The notes under the pieces: model-generated
Seen by the model: the letters and a program-made list of their open reading frames with translations, nothing else
Told to the model about the DNA's origin: nothing
Databases searched by the model: none
Program-made: the position numbers and the translations under genes
Part shown: one piece after another, positions 1 through 12,719 of the stretch
Numbering within the stretch: position 1 is the stretch's first letter
Layout: each line of letters opens with the position of its first letter
DNA from: Corythucha ciliata
Lineage: Eukaryota; Arthropoda; Insecta; Hemiptera; Tingidae
Length of the DNA stretch: 64,000 nucleotides
Direction of reading: 5' to 3'
NCBI GenBank assembly: GCA_038030265.1
Contig: CM075941.1
Location: forward strand, 38,130,164 to 38,194,163

Positions 1-1429
1 ACGTCTATTATTGCGTGATCCAGTGTCAAAACTTACGAGCGTATACACTCGGAGAACAAAGTTATCTTCGAGTCGCATCTTTTCTTCTTTTTTTCCCCTC
101 TCACATCTTAGAAAATAAACACTCTTTTTTTTTTCAGGTAAATTCACCGTTGAATCTCTCAAGATATTGTTATCAGGTGAGCTTTATTGCACACGGTTAA
201 GAATTAGGAACATGGAAACTTTGTTTTATCCCTTATCTGTGCAGTTCTCGTATCACTCTTCCCCTCTCGTCTTCCGTAGCGTAATTTTTATCAGCAGCAG
301 GGGAGTTTTAAATACTCACCGCTATATCCTCTAGAAACACCGGAGCCCGATCATGGTTCCTTAAAAACACGACTTTGAATATTTTATGCGTAAGTATACC
401 GTGACACGTTTTTACTAAATTTAAATCTTTATAAAGAAATTGTTAACGAAATAAGGGGACGTTGGGCACTTGTGTTGTCCTGCAGTTTATATAAAAGGAA
501 GTTTGGAGTACGGGGTTGGTATTTCCGGGGGAGGGGGGTGACGAACACATACACAGGACGACACGATTATGAGTAAAAGGCTATAGTTCTTGGGAATCTT
601 GGGGAAATTTCACGCCCAAACTAGGGTGCGGATCTTACGATACGCGGCTTACAAGGGCGCGTGTGCCTCTCTTGGGTCTAATAATTCAAACTGGGTTCTC
701 TGTTTAAAATTGGCTTCTTTACATCCCCAGACAATGAAATGTGCACAGAAAGTGTCACTACCCATAAAAAACTGGCACATTTGTGAACGGGGGGGGGGGG
801 GCAAGGGTATAGGCCGCAGCCCAATCCGCGTCTTTCATTTATGTAGTAGCCGCAGATCCCGGGCTATAGCCGGTTGCGGCTGACAGCGCTCAAAAACTGA
901 AGAATTGCCGTGACCTTGCAACATAATAGCACAATTATCCCCAAAATTGGGAGTTTCCTGATTTGATACCCGCAAAAATGGGAAGTTCCCTCGTTTTCTG
1001 GCTGAATTTAATCGAAATTGAAAGTTCCCTTATCTGCAAAATTGATAGTTTTGGGTCTTTATTTCTCAAGTTCCCCCAGTAGCATGCCCATGGGGCGGGT
1101 TTTGGGGGTAAGAAAACCTCCCAGAGTCTTCCCAGCATAGTTAAGAAATAACAAACAAAATATTGAAAACGCGGAAATAAAATAAATAACTATAAGAAAA
1201 ACAACAACAACAAACAAACAAATAAAATAAAGAAAGCAACATCACATTGATCAACATCACATCAAAATCGATTTTTTTTTAGCCCCGCCTAAGAAGCGAT
1301 ATTTATACCACTGACCAGGCGCTGATTCAGAATTGTCTCTGGGGCAGGGGAGGGGTTAACTATATTATACGTACTAACTAGTGCTACCATCTACTAGTCT
1401 GACCATAACTACGACTAGGCCGACTATAG
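1..1429. other. Intergenic, no gene recognised
   Basis: AT-rich DNA with only short uninformative open frames. It holds a G homopolymer near 790-802 and an A/C-rich low-complexity stretch around 1140-1260. A pyrimidine tract ending in CAG near 125-137 resembles a splice acceptor, but nothing after it reads as a coherent exon. I see no gene or structured repeat. Confidence 0.6.
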
Positions 1430-2500
1430 TCGCGCCCCCAAACGCCAAAACTGACGATTCGCATCTTGAAAATAGCTAAACTGACTATTTGCACCCTAAA
1501 AATAGCCAAAAATGACTTCACACACGCCCTAAAAATGACTAATAACCGACGATTCGCGCGGCCCTGAAAATGCCAGAAAGATCACGATTTTCGCCACGGA
1601 AATGGCTAAATCAACCAATTGAGTGCCAAAAATGACAAAACTAAGCATTCACTTAACTGGATATTTGTGTTGTAAAAACGGCTAAACTGACAGCCAGGAG
1701 AAGACAAACAAATGAATCCTGTCCTGAAAATTGCAAAACTGACCAATTCATGCACCAATTATAACCAAACTGACCATAAGCGCCTTTGTCTCGACCATTT
1801 GCGCCCTATGAAGATGGTGAAACTGACGAATTGCGCCTTAAAAATTGCTGAACTGATAATTTGTGCGCTAAAAAAAAAGCCAAACTGTTAACCGAACTGA
1901 CTGTAAGAGCCCTAAAAATTGATTAACTGACAATTTGCGCCCTGAAAATGCATGAACAGGTAGTTCCTGTTCCCAAAATGGCAAAATCGACCATTTTCGT
2001 CTTGGCTTGACGTACCATTTACACCCTATAAATGGAAAAACTGGCACTGTGAGCCCTGAAAATGACCAAACTGGGAATTGAAGCCATACAATCGGCAAAA
2101 CTGACTCTATGTGCCCTAGAAAAAAGGTAAATTAGACAATTTCCGCCTTGAAAATACCTAAACAGACGATTCCTGAATGATGGCCAAACTTACCATTCTT
2201 CGCACCTAGAAAATGGCTGAATTGGCCATTCCCGCCCTAAAAATGGCCAAACTGGCGATTCCCGCTCTATAACAAAACTAACGATTCGTGCCTTGAAAAT
2301 ATCAGAATGACTGTTCACGCCGCTAACTATTTAACAGTTAGCGCCGTAAAAATGGTCCAACTGGCTATTGACGGACAAAAATGACTCTTATGTAGCCCAT
2401 GAATAGTTGAACACTGACGATTTGTCCTGAAAATGCGGCAAAACAGACCATTCGCGCGTCAAAAATCGTCAAACTAAGCCTTGAAAATATCTGACGAGCC
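1430..2500. repeat. Degenerate tandem array, about 30-bp unit
   Basis: The text repeats with small variations: a CCCTAAAAATGGC-like part, then AAACTGAC, then ATTCGCG-like bases, returning every 28-35 bp over about 1.07 kb. No two neighbouring units are identical and indels are common, so the array is old. It contains no gene. It belongs to the same broad class of about 31-bp arrays found throughout the window, but with its own wording (AAACTGAC instead of a gene-like or simple repeat). A computed alignment of units would be needed to count them exactly. Confidence 0.8.
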
Positions 2501-2849
2501 ACTGAAGGATGCTCAGCAACGCGATGGCGCCATTTTTGGCCACTCGCGCACGTTTTTATGGGCCGCTCGAATTTTTCCGTGGATATTGGCCCCTCAATTG
2601 ACAGCCCGAACAGGGCTTGGCGGTGCGTCCGCGTCGTAACAATAGGCGAGAGTATTTTAATGCGTGTTCTTGTCTATGCCTCAGGGACTCTCTTGAATCC
2701 CTTGAATTCTCACGAAAGAAAAGACCCCTCCTTTATTTATTTTTTAAACTTATTGGAAGTGTAGGAATTTGTATATAATAATACACATTATTTTGTTATT
2801 TGAAACCCTCTCCCAAGAATATGTCCTGGGCACGCCACTAACTGATCCC

Positions 2850-2965
2850 TATTGCTCAGTATCTGTGAATTGGGAGTCCCAGGACGAAGAATCAGTGAAA
2901 TTGCAAGTTTCAGGTATAGATTCCGTGAAATCGCGAGTTCCAGATCTTCATTTCCGTGCTTCGGG
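2850..2965. repeat. Short degenerate array, about 35-bp unit
   Basis: Three or so units of a GTGAAATTGCGAGTTCCAG-like phrase follow one another. The block is too short and diverged to delimit well. It resembles the other arrays in having a GAAATTGCGAG-type core. Confidence 0.5.
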
Positions 2966-5900
2966 GCCTTTTTTTTTTGCGAGCTCGTAGCCCCCGGGCT
3001 ATTCGTCAGGCGCTCCAAGCCGGACGAATATCCGCGCGACATTGCAATTTAGTGATTTGTGCCCAAATCACTAAATCTTCTAGCCCTCAGCAACGCTTAA
3101 ACGGACATTGTCGACGTGACATCGATAACTTACCTGTGATTGTGGAGTTTTGGAATCGAAATCCATAGTCAATGGTGAGAAAATGGTGGGACGTGTTGTC
3201 CCAACGGAAGCGGGTGGGGGGTGGGGTCTTAACCCGGGGGCTCGTGGCTTACTCGGGATTTGACGCTTCATTATTGTGCCCCAAACCGTCAGGGGAGTGC
3301 TGGTGGTGTGGGAGCTGCCCTGGTACTGTGACATGGCAAATATCGTGCCACGAAGACGCTACCATCCTTATAGGAAAAAGCTAGGAACCGCTGAGATGTG
3401 GCTGGTGGTAGCTTCCGGATTACGCCACTGTTGACTAAGGTGGGAGTTGATAGATCACACGACTAGCAGTTTCATTTTCGCAGGGAACACACCAGGCGCC
3501 CGGGGTGGTCTCGGAGGTGGCGGAAAAATCGTCTATAAAAGAGCCATAGCCGTGAATTTAGATGTTTTAGGGTCAGACCAGTGAAATTGTGTTTCTTAAC
3601 GAGCGAAATCCACGAAATTTGGGATTTGAGGGGCCAAATTTCCTCGAGTACTGGCTTTATAAAACAAACTTTGAGGCTTGAAACCTTCAAAAATACGCAA
3701 TTTGTTCTGCTGGTGCTCTCATGGACCCGCACTATCAAAGGGTCTCTATTGGAAGCTAATTTGGCTCTACCAATAATTTTTCCCAATATTTTATTATTAA
3801 AAATTATAACACAGCTACTTTAGTCCCTAAATCTGACCATCCAGCCAAGAACCTGTTAATTTAGGCCAACATCCTTGGACTAAATGACCCCAATTATAAT
3901 TCTATAATGAATCAGTCAGTGTTCCCTCAAATTTGCCGACAATGAGCGTTTTGCCTTGGTGATAGACAACCTATCGTTGTCTCCTAGCGTAGAGATGTGC
4001 TGTCAGTATCTGACTTGAGGAGTTTATATTTTCCCTTCACCAGCCCAGTTTTTAACCGGATACAGTTACTTCTCTTGTCCGTTACGGCTCCTCTCTGAAC
4101 GCCGAATCAATTTTTGTCAAATACTGCTCCTCACAAAAACCCATTAGTTGATGCCTGGTGGTGTCGCCAGCACCTTCTGCATCCCCATTGCTACGCTACT
4201 GGTACTGGCACCCTACTGTCATTGTGTTACGGCTGCTTTGTGGCATCTGTTTTCGTATTCTCAACGTTCCTATATGGCAGAGACTGTGCGGAGTAATCCT
4301 CGGGTGCGTAGCCGTTTTCTGACAGCCAAATGAACGTCTATATCGAGATCGAGAGGTAGGTCTTCCATCAACACATGGAGGGTGAGGTGAGCCGCATAGT
4401 GTTGTAACTCCAACTGGCGGTGAGTAGCAGGAAGAGTGCCGCTGTGTTGTCCTTACCTGGTTGTCGTCACAGGTCTGGGCGTAAGACCACACCTCATGGC
4501 ACACTCCTGAGTGACCTTAGAGATACCTGTTCGTCTTTGAAGAGTTTGAAGAGTGTGATAATACGTTTGCTTCCTCTAGAAAATGGGCCCACCAGGTCCA
4601 GTTGGGGGCACGCGTGGCGAACGAGGTAAATACCATCTACATTATGTCAAGTAAAGAAAAATTCAAGAAAAAAGAAAAAAGTTGTGCCTTTTCAGTCAAC
4701 GTGAAATGGCTCAACTCTACTCGAGTCTGGACTCCTAAGCAGGAAAATTCGTTTTCGATGGAAGGTTTTTAAAAAAAGAAAAGTAAAATGTACTGAAGGC
4801 AAATGTCGCTATCTTGTTTTTTCAAATATAATGACGGACGAGGACGACGTACAAATTTTAATTGCCAATTTAGTGGTAAAAATCACGTAAGACTTGAAAA
4901 TGAAATGGCAATTCGTACTTGAAATGCTAAAAGTTGCTTGTTATAAGGCTAAATGGCTGCAGAATAAAAGTTCAAGCATAGAGTCACTTCGGTTTTTAAA
5001 TTTAAGTATACAGTCATAGGTGAAATTGATCAAGTCTCAGGGCCAAATTATTGACTTCCAAGATGCAATTATCAGGTTTCGGCAAATAGTATAGAAACAT
5101 TTTGGGAGAGGGAGGGTAAATTGGTCATATCCTGTCAAAGACCAGTGTGTTAGTTATTTAGTTTTGGATTCTGTGGGAATTGACAGTTTCCAGACTGATC
5201 AGTCTGTTTCTGCTGGCCCATTTCCAGAGAGCCTATATTTTCTAGCAGTAAGGCTACATATTTTTCGTTTAAATATGTCAGTCATTCTTTTTTTGCTTAA
5301 CAATAATGAACAACCAAAACATGATTTTAGTGGAGAAAGACGTAGGTATGATGTCAAAGTGAAAACTAGGGCCCCAGGTTTTTGTTATTGATTTTTTTTC
5401 TCTCTCTATCTCCACCTAAGTGCATGGGACGGTCAGCTATTCTATACAAGCTAGGTAACACCAGCCCCTGAGTTGGAGCTTGGAGCCCATAGCTCGTCTG
5501 GTGCACCTACGCCTTTCTAATCCGGCTGGAGCCTTTGAGTCTCAACGCTCGAGATAATCTTTTACTTCTCCAAAAACATTGAAAATGTTGTTTACCTTTG
5601 TCGAACACCCAGCTGTGAAATTACCTCTTACTCACCTGCCAAAGGCAGTGATAGACACGTCTTGCCGTATACAGTGGGCTCGCTAACAAAAAAAATCTAC
5701 GCATTTGCTTGCTTTACTAAGTTATTACCGATCCGGTAGCTACTACAACTATTCTATTACTGTTTCCAGAAGTCTTCCAACGGCAATGCTTTATAGCTTA
5801 TGGTCCTTTGGGATTAAGAGGACTCTAAAAGGTACGACTTTCATATAACTGCTGTGCTTTTTAAGAACAGCACAAGCAAGAATCTTTTAAGGAGGGCACA

Positions 5901-7210
5901 CTATACCAGGTACCCTCCTATCGATCGTATATCACTATTGGCCCTAGAAACTTAATGAAGGGACTTCTTAATCCCCATGGTTGTATTTTTTGAGGCTATA
6001 GACCTCATCCCTTTCGTACCTCGTATAAATCATACCTTGCGATAACAAACGGCGTACCTATACTCCACCAATCGTCGGGTCCCTGCCGCCCCACTCGCCT
6101 TTAGCGCGGTACGCTTAAGGACATATTCTGTGGATTTACAATTATTTGTCGAGAATTTCCGTGCTATTTCATGTTTGAAACTGTTTTTAATTGAGAGCCT
6201 TGGATTTGATTACGAATAGGACAAAAATATAGAAGTTTGTAGACTTCATGATCGAACCACGGCTTTGAACAACCAATTCTTCTGTCCAAAGTATCCTCAA
6301 TATGCACACAAAACCTTCTTCAATGCAGCTTTCCTAAGGATGGATTTTTTTTATTTGGTTTTTGCTTTCACGACCCCTTCTACAAGGAGTTATGGAGTTC
6401 CAAAAAAGAAATAGTCAAACGCTGGGAAAAACTTACTAACTATTATTGGGCGTAGGCAGAGGTGGGCCGGAGTGGGCAGTCGCCCGTCAAGGGTCTCCTA
6501 GACTCAAAAGCGAACGCGTATAGTGGTGTAGACAGTCACTAAAAAATCATTTCTCGGATTTTCCTCACTGAAAATTCTGAAACCGCTTCTTTTAAAGTTA
6601 TAACTGATTCGTGCGTTAGCAAAATTTATCCGTTGATTTTTTATAATTATTCGGCTTGTTGATTTCGCTAACGCACGCGTTAAGAGTTACAGAATAGAAT
6701 AGAATAGGGGTGCTGAGACATTTCGGTACGGTGAGATAGTACTGGAAATTATGCCGTAATTGCGGTAAAAGTCGGCCCAATTTCGAATGTGGGTTAAAAA
6801 ATTCCTTTTGATGTATACTTTGAGGATTAGAAGAGTCCGCAACGATAGGGGGTCAAGCTTCTCTGAGTAGAAATAAATGTCCAATTTTGAGGAAACTTGA
6901 TCGCTGAGCAGTTAACGATGATACAAAGCAGCGAAAGCCACTAAGCTCGGCGTTTTTACACTCAGTTCTTTAGTTTTCGGACATAAATGTGAAGTAATAG
7001 CGAAGGAAGTCCGAAAAGTCAAACTCGTGATCTTTTTGCACTCGGACGAATACTTGTGAACGGCACAAATTGACGAACCAGACCCAGTTAGAAAGCCTGC
7101 AGCGTCTCGGACCCGAAATTAAACAGGAACTTTAAAAAAATGAAGTGCACTAAAAGCTATTAACAGAAATCATTTTTGTTGATATTTTGCGTGTGGCGGG
7201 TTTCTATTTG
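2966..7210. other. Intergenic, no gene recognised
   Basis: About 4.2 kb without a convincing exon. Open frames around 3.1-3.4 and 4.1-4.6 kb overlap each other on both strands, which is typical of chance frames. The only structure I would single out is a short inverted repeat, annotated separately near 6.6 kb. Confidence 0.5.
6611..6678. repeat. Short inverted repeat (CGTGCGTTAGC arms)
   Basis: CGTGCGTTAGC at 6611-6621 is answered by its reverse complement at 6668-6678, separated by an AT-rich 46-nt loop. Weaker pairing continues outward to about 6598 and 6690. It may be a tiny decayed MITE. Confidence 0.5.
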
Positions 7211-7212
7211 TA

Positions 7213-7450
7213 GTATGGGATGAGAAAATGTGAATGACAGAAAGATGACCGCCGTAATAATCAGTTTTTTCTTTTGTAATTTGCGAATTTTCGCTCTGTT
7301 CACCAGCGCATCTTTAGGCAACCAATGCTGCTAAAAACTTTTCTCTTATAAACGTAAGTAACCGTCAAAATTTAGGGAAGAATTCTATCCCTATCTAACT
7401 GATTATTACGGCGGTCATGTTTCTGTCATTCACATTTTCTCATCCCATAC
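7213..7450. mobile_element. MITE with 52-bp terminal inverted repeats and TA flanks
   Basis: The left arm 7213-7264 begins GTATGGGATGAG, and the right arm 7399-7450 is its reverse complement with a single mismatch across 52 bases. The internal 134 bp has no coding capacity. TA sits directly outside each end (7211-7212 and 7451-7452), which fits the TA target duplication of the Tc1/mariner superfamily. The superfamily assignment is inference from the TA alone. Near identity of the arms suggests recent activity or arm correction. Confidence 0.85.
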
Positions 7451-7514
7451 TATTAACAAAAACCGAGCACTCAGTGCTTATCTGATAAATAATAAAGTGG
7501 TAAGATGGCCGCCA

Positions 7515-7806
7515 GTCGATACTAATCTTAACTGTAGGTGCCGCAGATTTCCCCCTGCCAATCTGTCGGGAGGGGTGGAGACTGACGTCACCAGCAGTCC
7601 TTTATTGCTCCCGATTGCTCACCCTAGAGCATCAAAACAAGTTAATTTTGATATTAACGGTTATGAATGCTCAAAAATCACAGCCCATTAACAATTAATA
7701 ATGTACATGGTCCAGCGCAAAGGCACTTGGGACTGCACGTGACGTAGTTGAAGGGCAGTATAGGCCGAAGATCTGTGTGGCACCTATAGAAAGTTTAGTC
7801 ACCTTG
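7515..7806. mobile_element. MITE family M1, copy 1 (diverged)
   Basis: This copy shares with 7865-8134 and 17773-18050 the phrase GGTGCCGCAGATTTCCCCCT near the left end, a central GTGGAGACTGACGTCAC, and a right end GGCACCTATAG...TTTAGTCACCTTG. The two ends are inverted repeats of each other (about 33 bp). It is the most diverged of three copies, with a small insertion near 7760 and a degraded left tip. It carries a CRE-like TGACGTCA palindrome at 7583-7590. No coding capacity. Confidence 0.75.
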
Positions 7807-7864
7807 GTCTGTCCACTTAGTGATGGACTCTCGAACGGGTTGCTTCATTTCGATAGTTCCATTT

Positions 7865-8134
7865 GAAGATGACTAAACTTTACTATAGGTGCCGCAGATT
7901 TCCCCCTACCCATCTGGACGGGAGGGGTGGAGACTGACGTCACTAGCAGTCCTTTGCTCCCGATTGCTAACCCTAGAGAAGCAGAGCAAGTTAAATTTGA
8001 AATTGAAGTTTATGAAATCACAACCCAATAACAGTTAATAATGTACTGGGTCCAGCGTAATAGCGGTTGGGACTGCTCGTGACGTAGGTGAAGGACAGTG
8101 ATCTGCGGCACCTATAGAAAATTTAGTCACCTTG
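7865..8134. mobile_element. MITE family M1, copy 2
   Basis: Same family and orientation as the copy 60 bp upstream, so the two form a tandem pair. The left end reads GATGACTAAACTTTACTATAG, the right end reads CTATAGAAAATTTAGTCACC. The tip of the left end is altered relative to the intact copy at 17773. TGACGTCA occurs at 7935-7942. Confidence 0.8.
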
Positions 8135-8545
8135 GAACTCACCAACAAAACTTTTATTAGGGACACTATTGTTACGTACAGACGCTACACAGTGATCAAT
8201 TGTTCTAAAATTATTCCCGGTGCGTTAAGGAGAAGGGGCAAAGAGGAAGCTCATTCCACTAAATTCAAGGGCGGGCGAGAGTCCATCCCTAAGTGGACAG
8301 ACTATAACAAATCACTATTTTTCCCGTTCTTTTGTGTTCAAAAAGTATTAAAATAAATAAAATGGGCATGTTCTTATACATATTTGTGGGCAAATCTCAA
8401 AAAGTATTGACCCCAGAGAACACAAACAAACAAAAGCATTTTCTGGATTTGTATCACACGTGGGAATGTGTGTGCCCACGTCACGTCCGAGTAGTATGTA
8501 TTGGCCTTAACATATGCAAAAATGTAAGGGAAGGCTCAATCACGG

Positions 8546-8683
8546 ATAGCTTTTTCCACTTCCATAAAATTCTGCTCCAGAGCAATTTATTTTCACCATT
8601 AACATAATTATGTCTCAATTCAGAGAGGACGAGTGGAAACGAATTGCTCAGGAGCTGAATTTTATGTAAATGGAAAACGCTAT
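8546..8683. mobile_element. Foldback MITE family F1, copy 1
   Basis: About 138 bp that is almost entirely palindromic. The left half (ATAGC, CCATAAAATTCTGCTCC, AGAGCAATT) pairs with the right half (GAATTGCTC, GGAGCTGAATTTTATG, AACGCTAT). Related copies lie at 18110-18253 and 22494-22627. Pairing extends a few bases outward (TCAC...GTGA), so the true ends may be slightly wider. A transcript would form one long hairpin. Confidence 0.75.
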
Positions 8684-9628
8684 GAGTGATTTCGAAATTT
8701 CGCCACAAGCATTTTTCTTCCCGCCCGCCCGGCACAATACACGCAAACGGTATACCTATTATTTAAAAATCAAGAGATCCACAAATTGGCTTGTACAGTT
8801 TTCCCAATTTGATGACTCATGCAAGTTCCCCCATAAAATATGAAAATTTTCCCCGCGAGTTGACGTAATAATATGAACGGAAATGAATTAAACGATAATA
8901 TCAAGAGTGAAAACTTATTATTTGCCACCTAACCGATTCATCACAATCCTCTTGTTCCACTCCTCATGGTTTATGGATTTGACCGTATCATTTAAAATAC
9001 GAAACTTTTTAGAGACGTATTCATACATGCACGTTTTGATTTAATGATTTCGGTCAGTGACTACTGTTCAACAGACATTAAGGGGCTCGGTAATGACATC
9101 CGGGCCAGGTGCTGCCCGTGTCCAATTCGTACACTTTTGTTAAAGCTATAAGAAGCCACCGTTCATTGTCCTCGTACCCCACCCTTTACTACTAAGAGGT
9201 TTTTTTTCTTTTTACTTTCTATTTTCAGCAGCTTTATGGGAATCAAGGAATTGAAGTGACTTTGTTTTCTTTCCATTTTCTCACGAGATAATGAACTCAT
9301 GTCGCGTCCGACATTGAAAACATTTGTATCCGTTGTTTGACAACCTAGAAAATTATGGTAAAAATTTCACCTTTTCTGAATACCGCCGCGTCGCTTCCAT
9401 AAATACACACCAACATTTTAGTGACGGCTTGTCCTCGAATCCCCTCCCCTTCCCATCAATATTCTTAAATACTTTTTTATTTTTTTGTGAAGGCCTCTTT
9501 TTTTCGCTATTAGAAGCTATAGATTCAAGAAAAAAAGGTGCCTTTCGATATTCTCCCCCAAACAAAAATAAAACCCTTTCAAGGCTCACGAGTGCAGTAG
9601 TGATAAAAACAGGGCTCTCCAATTGCTG

Positions 9629-9663
<35 letters not shown>

Positions 9664-12200
9664 AATTCGAACCATCACCCACCCATCAAGGAAAAACTGT
9701 AAATTGCTATACATTACGAAAAAACGACCGAACACGGGAAATTAACTGGGATTGTGGGGTTTTCGAATAGCCTCCCCCCCCCCCATCAACACGAGAGGGA
9801 TTAGTTTGATTAGGGAGAGAGGAAAAAAGTTCTTAGTTGTTTAGTTTTGGGTGATAATAAGCGGAAAAAGGGTAAGAGTGCTTAATGGATGGAGAGCTTT
9901 TGTCAACACTTTGGATCAATTAAGGACGACTGTGTTGAATATAATTATAATTACATTGTCAAAAAAACTGTTTTGTTTTTTTTCCCCAACAATCCTCCTG
10001 TCATCTTTGCAAACAGGCCTTTTTAAGAGCTTCCGATTGTTAAAGCTTTATCCCTCTCGGCCAACGGCTTTTGAAAGGTACCATATTTTCTTGGCCTCGT
10101 GTGAAGGCGCGTCTCGCCTGTAATTGTTCAAAAAGATTTCTGAAAGTTTCGCTTTGGCCGTGATCCGTTTGTTGTGGAAGGAATAAGGTGTACGAAAGAA
10201 GCGGTAATGGGTGATGTCGTGCCATTGGAGGGTGGGGGTCGGGGTCGGTGTAGCGGATGCGAGGGGAATCTGTTATCGAAGCAATATAGGGTGAAGTCCA
10301 TAAACAGACTGCGGGAAGGAGGAACGATGTGGTGTTGTGGATACGATGGCCCTATGGTATTGGTGTGGAGGGGGGTTGGGTTTGCGGGAAGAGCAACGTC
10401 GAAGTCATAAAAAGGAATGGCCAGCAAGGCTCATGAACTACCCCTTGTGATCATCACGCTTCTCTATTAAATATCTTTAGGAGAAAAACCTCCCTTGGTA
10501 TAGTGCTTTTGCAAGGAGAAGCTTCAAGTGAAGCATCAGCTATATATTTTTCTTCACCCTATCTTCTTTTTTTTTTTTTTTTTTGAACAATTTATTGGAC
10601 AGCTTCTAAAAAAACAATACTCCTCAGATCTCATTTGAGCTTTCGCAATCAAAAAGAGGGTGAAAATAAGAATCCTTAAACGTGTTTTGATATAATTTCT
10701 CTCCCTTTTTTCCCCTCCAATTATTTTCCTGAAGCCATAATTTAAATAACACGTGTGATAAAGAGAAAGGGAGATGCTGGACACGAGACAGAGGAGTTTT
10801 TGAAGGGAAATTAACTTGGTCAAAGCGCAATTTGTGTATAAATAGCCCCTGTTGGACATATTGAATTATTCAAAGTGGCGAAGCGGAGAGCAACTCGGCG
10901 AGAGGAGAAGAAGAAAAAAAAAGGTTGGAGAGGTTTGCATGCAAATTTCCTTTTTGGGGGAGGCTCTATGGCAAGGATCGGGCGATGACGGGTTCGTGTC
11001 GAGTGGGGCGAGGGGAAGGTTGAAAGAAGGGAGAAGTTCAATTTCTTGTATGCAAATCATAACATGTCAATTCACGTCAAACCGCCTGCTTCCATTAGTC
11101 AATGAGTTTTGTCGACACTCGTTTATTAAATTTTAAGTTAGGACAGGGACTTCTAAAGGATGTAATTTAGAATTTAAAGTTTCCCAAGAGGGTTACACGA
11201 AAAGTCACTCTGGAAGGATAGCTGAATTAAACGAATAATTCATTTTCGATGTTATTTTGGTTGACAGGTAAAATTTGGATAATTACCTTTGAATTATTAA
11301 ATATTTTAACAACAAACAAATGAATTGGTGTTTTGAGCAACTCAACCAAGAACAACACTCAAACATTGAAGTAAGACCAAGGGGGAAAACAATTCCTTTT
11401 TGAAACGCCTCATATCTTTCGCCACGATGAAGATTGAGTGTATTGGCGGGAAAGCGAGAATGTTGGAGCTTTCGTTTGAAGGTGAAGGGGTATGGAGGGG
11501 CGGTTGGGGATATTGGCGTACAGGAAAGCGGAGGAGAATTTCCGAGATGATAGAGAGATATACGGTGATGAGAGGGACACGGGAAAGGGGTGGGTTAGGG
11601 TAGAACCTTAGCACATGGCCAGGCCGAGGCAATATCTCTATAGTATATATACGTCTCTTGTCCATCTCTGTAATCCTCGTACATCACAACACGTGTCGCC
11701 GATATTCTCTCCTTCCTTTTTAAATGGGCCGGCACAGCATGTCCCTTGTCTCCATGGTTACTTGTAGCAGAAGAGAAGTTGTCGAGATGAAAAAGATAAG
11801 TCCTTCGTTAAGCGGTTATTGTCATTAGGTATAACAACAAATTCAAAATTTGTATTATTCATGAAAGCCTTTTCAGTGCAATGAATATTACCCATATTGG
11901 ACGGTAAGAATTCGAGACAGTCCTGATTGACTTTGAAACCGAAAGTTTGCGACTGGAATAAACCTCAAAATTAAAAGAAAACTTATGATTCGCCTGATTC
12001 CTTTTCCACCTAAAAGGTTTTGAATACTTCGTAATACATACTATGAGGATTTCAATAAATATTGCAAACGACTTGATCCCTTCACGCCATAGATAATTAA
12101 CTGTGAACAACAAAGGCCAAATTAATACGTTTCAGGGTGGGAAGAGAGGGGAGGTCCTCAAAATCCTTCTAAAAGCTTAATGCTTTTTTATTTCTTTATC
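8684..12200. other. Intergenic, low-complexity tracts, no gene recognised
   Basis: Contains A30 at 9633-9662, a C run near 9773-9784 and T runs near 10567-10584. Purine-rich stretches at 10200-10430, 10860-11040 and 11400-11600 give mirror open frames on the two strands that look like chance. Pyrimidine tracts ending in CAG occur (for example near 9229) but no following exon is convincing. Confidence 0.5.
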
Positions 12201-12352
12201 TATTGACGGTTTGTCCGTATTTATTACACACGACTGTCTATAAACTCAAATTTATCCTACACGGCTCTCTGGTCGTGATGGTTGTGCCTATACTCAATGC
12301 AAAGAAATCCCGAGAGACTGCTCATACTAACACAGTTAACTTCCATTTGCAG

Positions 12353-12399
12353 GGAGTGGCGGCATTAGGACTGCTGATGGCGCTGATGATTGGCGAAAG
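12353..12399 (+). CDS. Candidate 47-nt internal exon
   Basis: The 47 nt lie between a strong acceptor and a donor. A perfect TACTAAC branch sequence lies at about 12326-12332, followed by TTCCATTTGCAG ending at 12352, and GTAAAC begins at 12400. In one frame the exon reads GVAALGLLMALMIGE, a hydrophobic stretch that could be part of a signal peptide or membrane segment. Its base composition is GC-rich against AT-rich flanks. The gene is not identified and I could not find partner exons with confidence. The combination of branch site, acceptor and donor is better than chance expectation, but a lone exon remains a prediction. The frame continues open upstream into the presumed intron, so that frame alone is not evidence. 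Confidence 0.4.
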
Positions 12400-12719
12400 G
12401 TAAACAAAACGTTGAGTAACTCCATTTTCTTCATTTTGACTCAATTAAGCCTGATTTGTATCGGTTTGTATCTTAAAGCCATATACAAATACTTATTTCA
12501 CCTTCATTATTTTATTCTTTCGTGAAAAGAAAGGATATCCCCCCCCCCCTGGATAGTGTGCTGACCTCACCAATTTTTTGGAAATATGGAAGGGGGAGGG
12601 AAAAAGTGGGAGGAGAGAATTGATTTTCTCCGCCCCCACTGCCCGGGCTTGAGAGAGGCCATAAAGGGAGGGGTTCCCTAGTGTACAAAATGCCAACTAA
12701 AACTGCCCACAACAAACAA

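Noticed and set aside
12378..12402. CTGATGATTGGCGAAA, a second hammerhead-like core
   Set aside because: The stem II would be only one or two pairs and no flanking stems are visible. The same bases are better explained as the candidate 47-nt exon.
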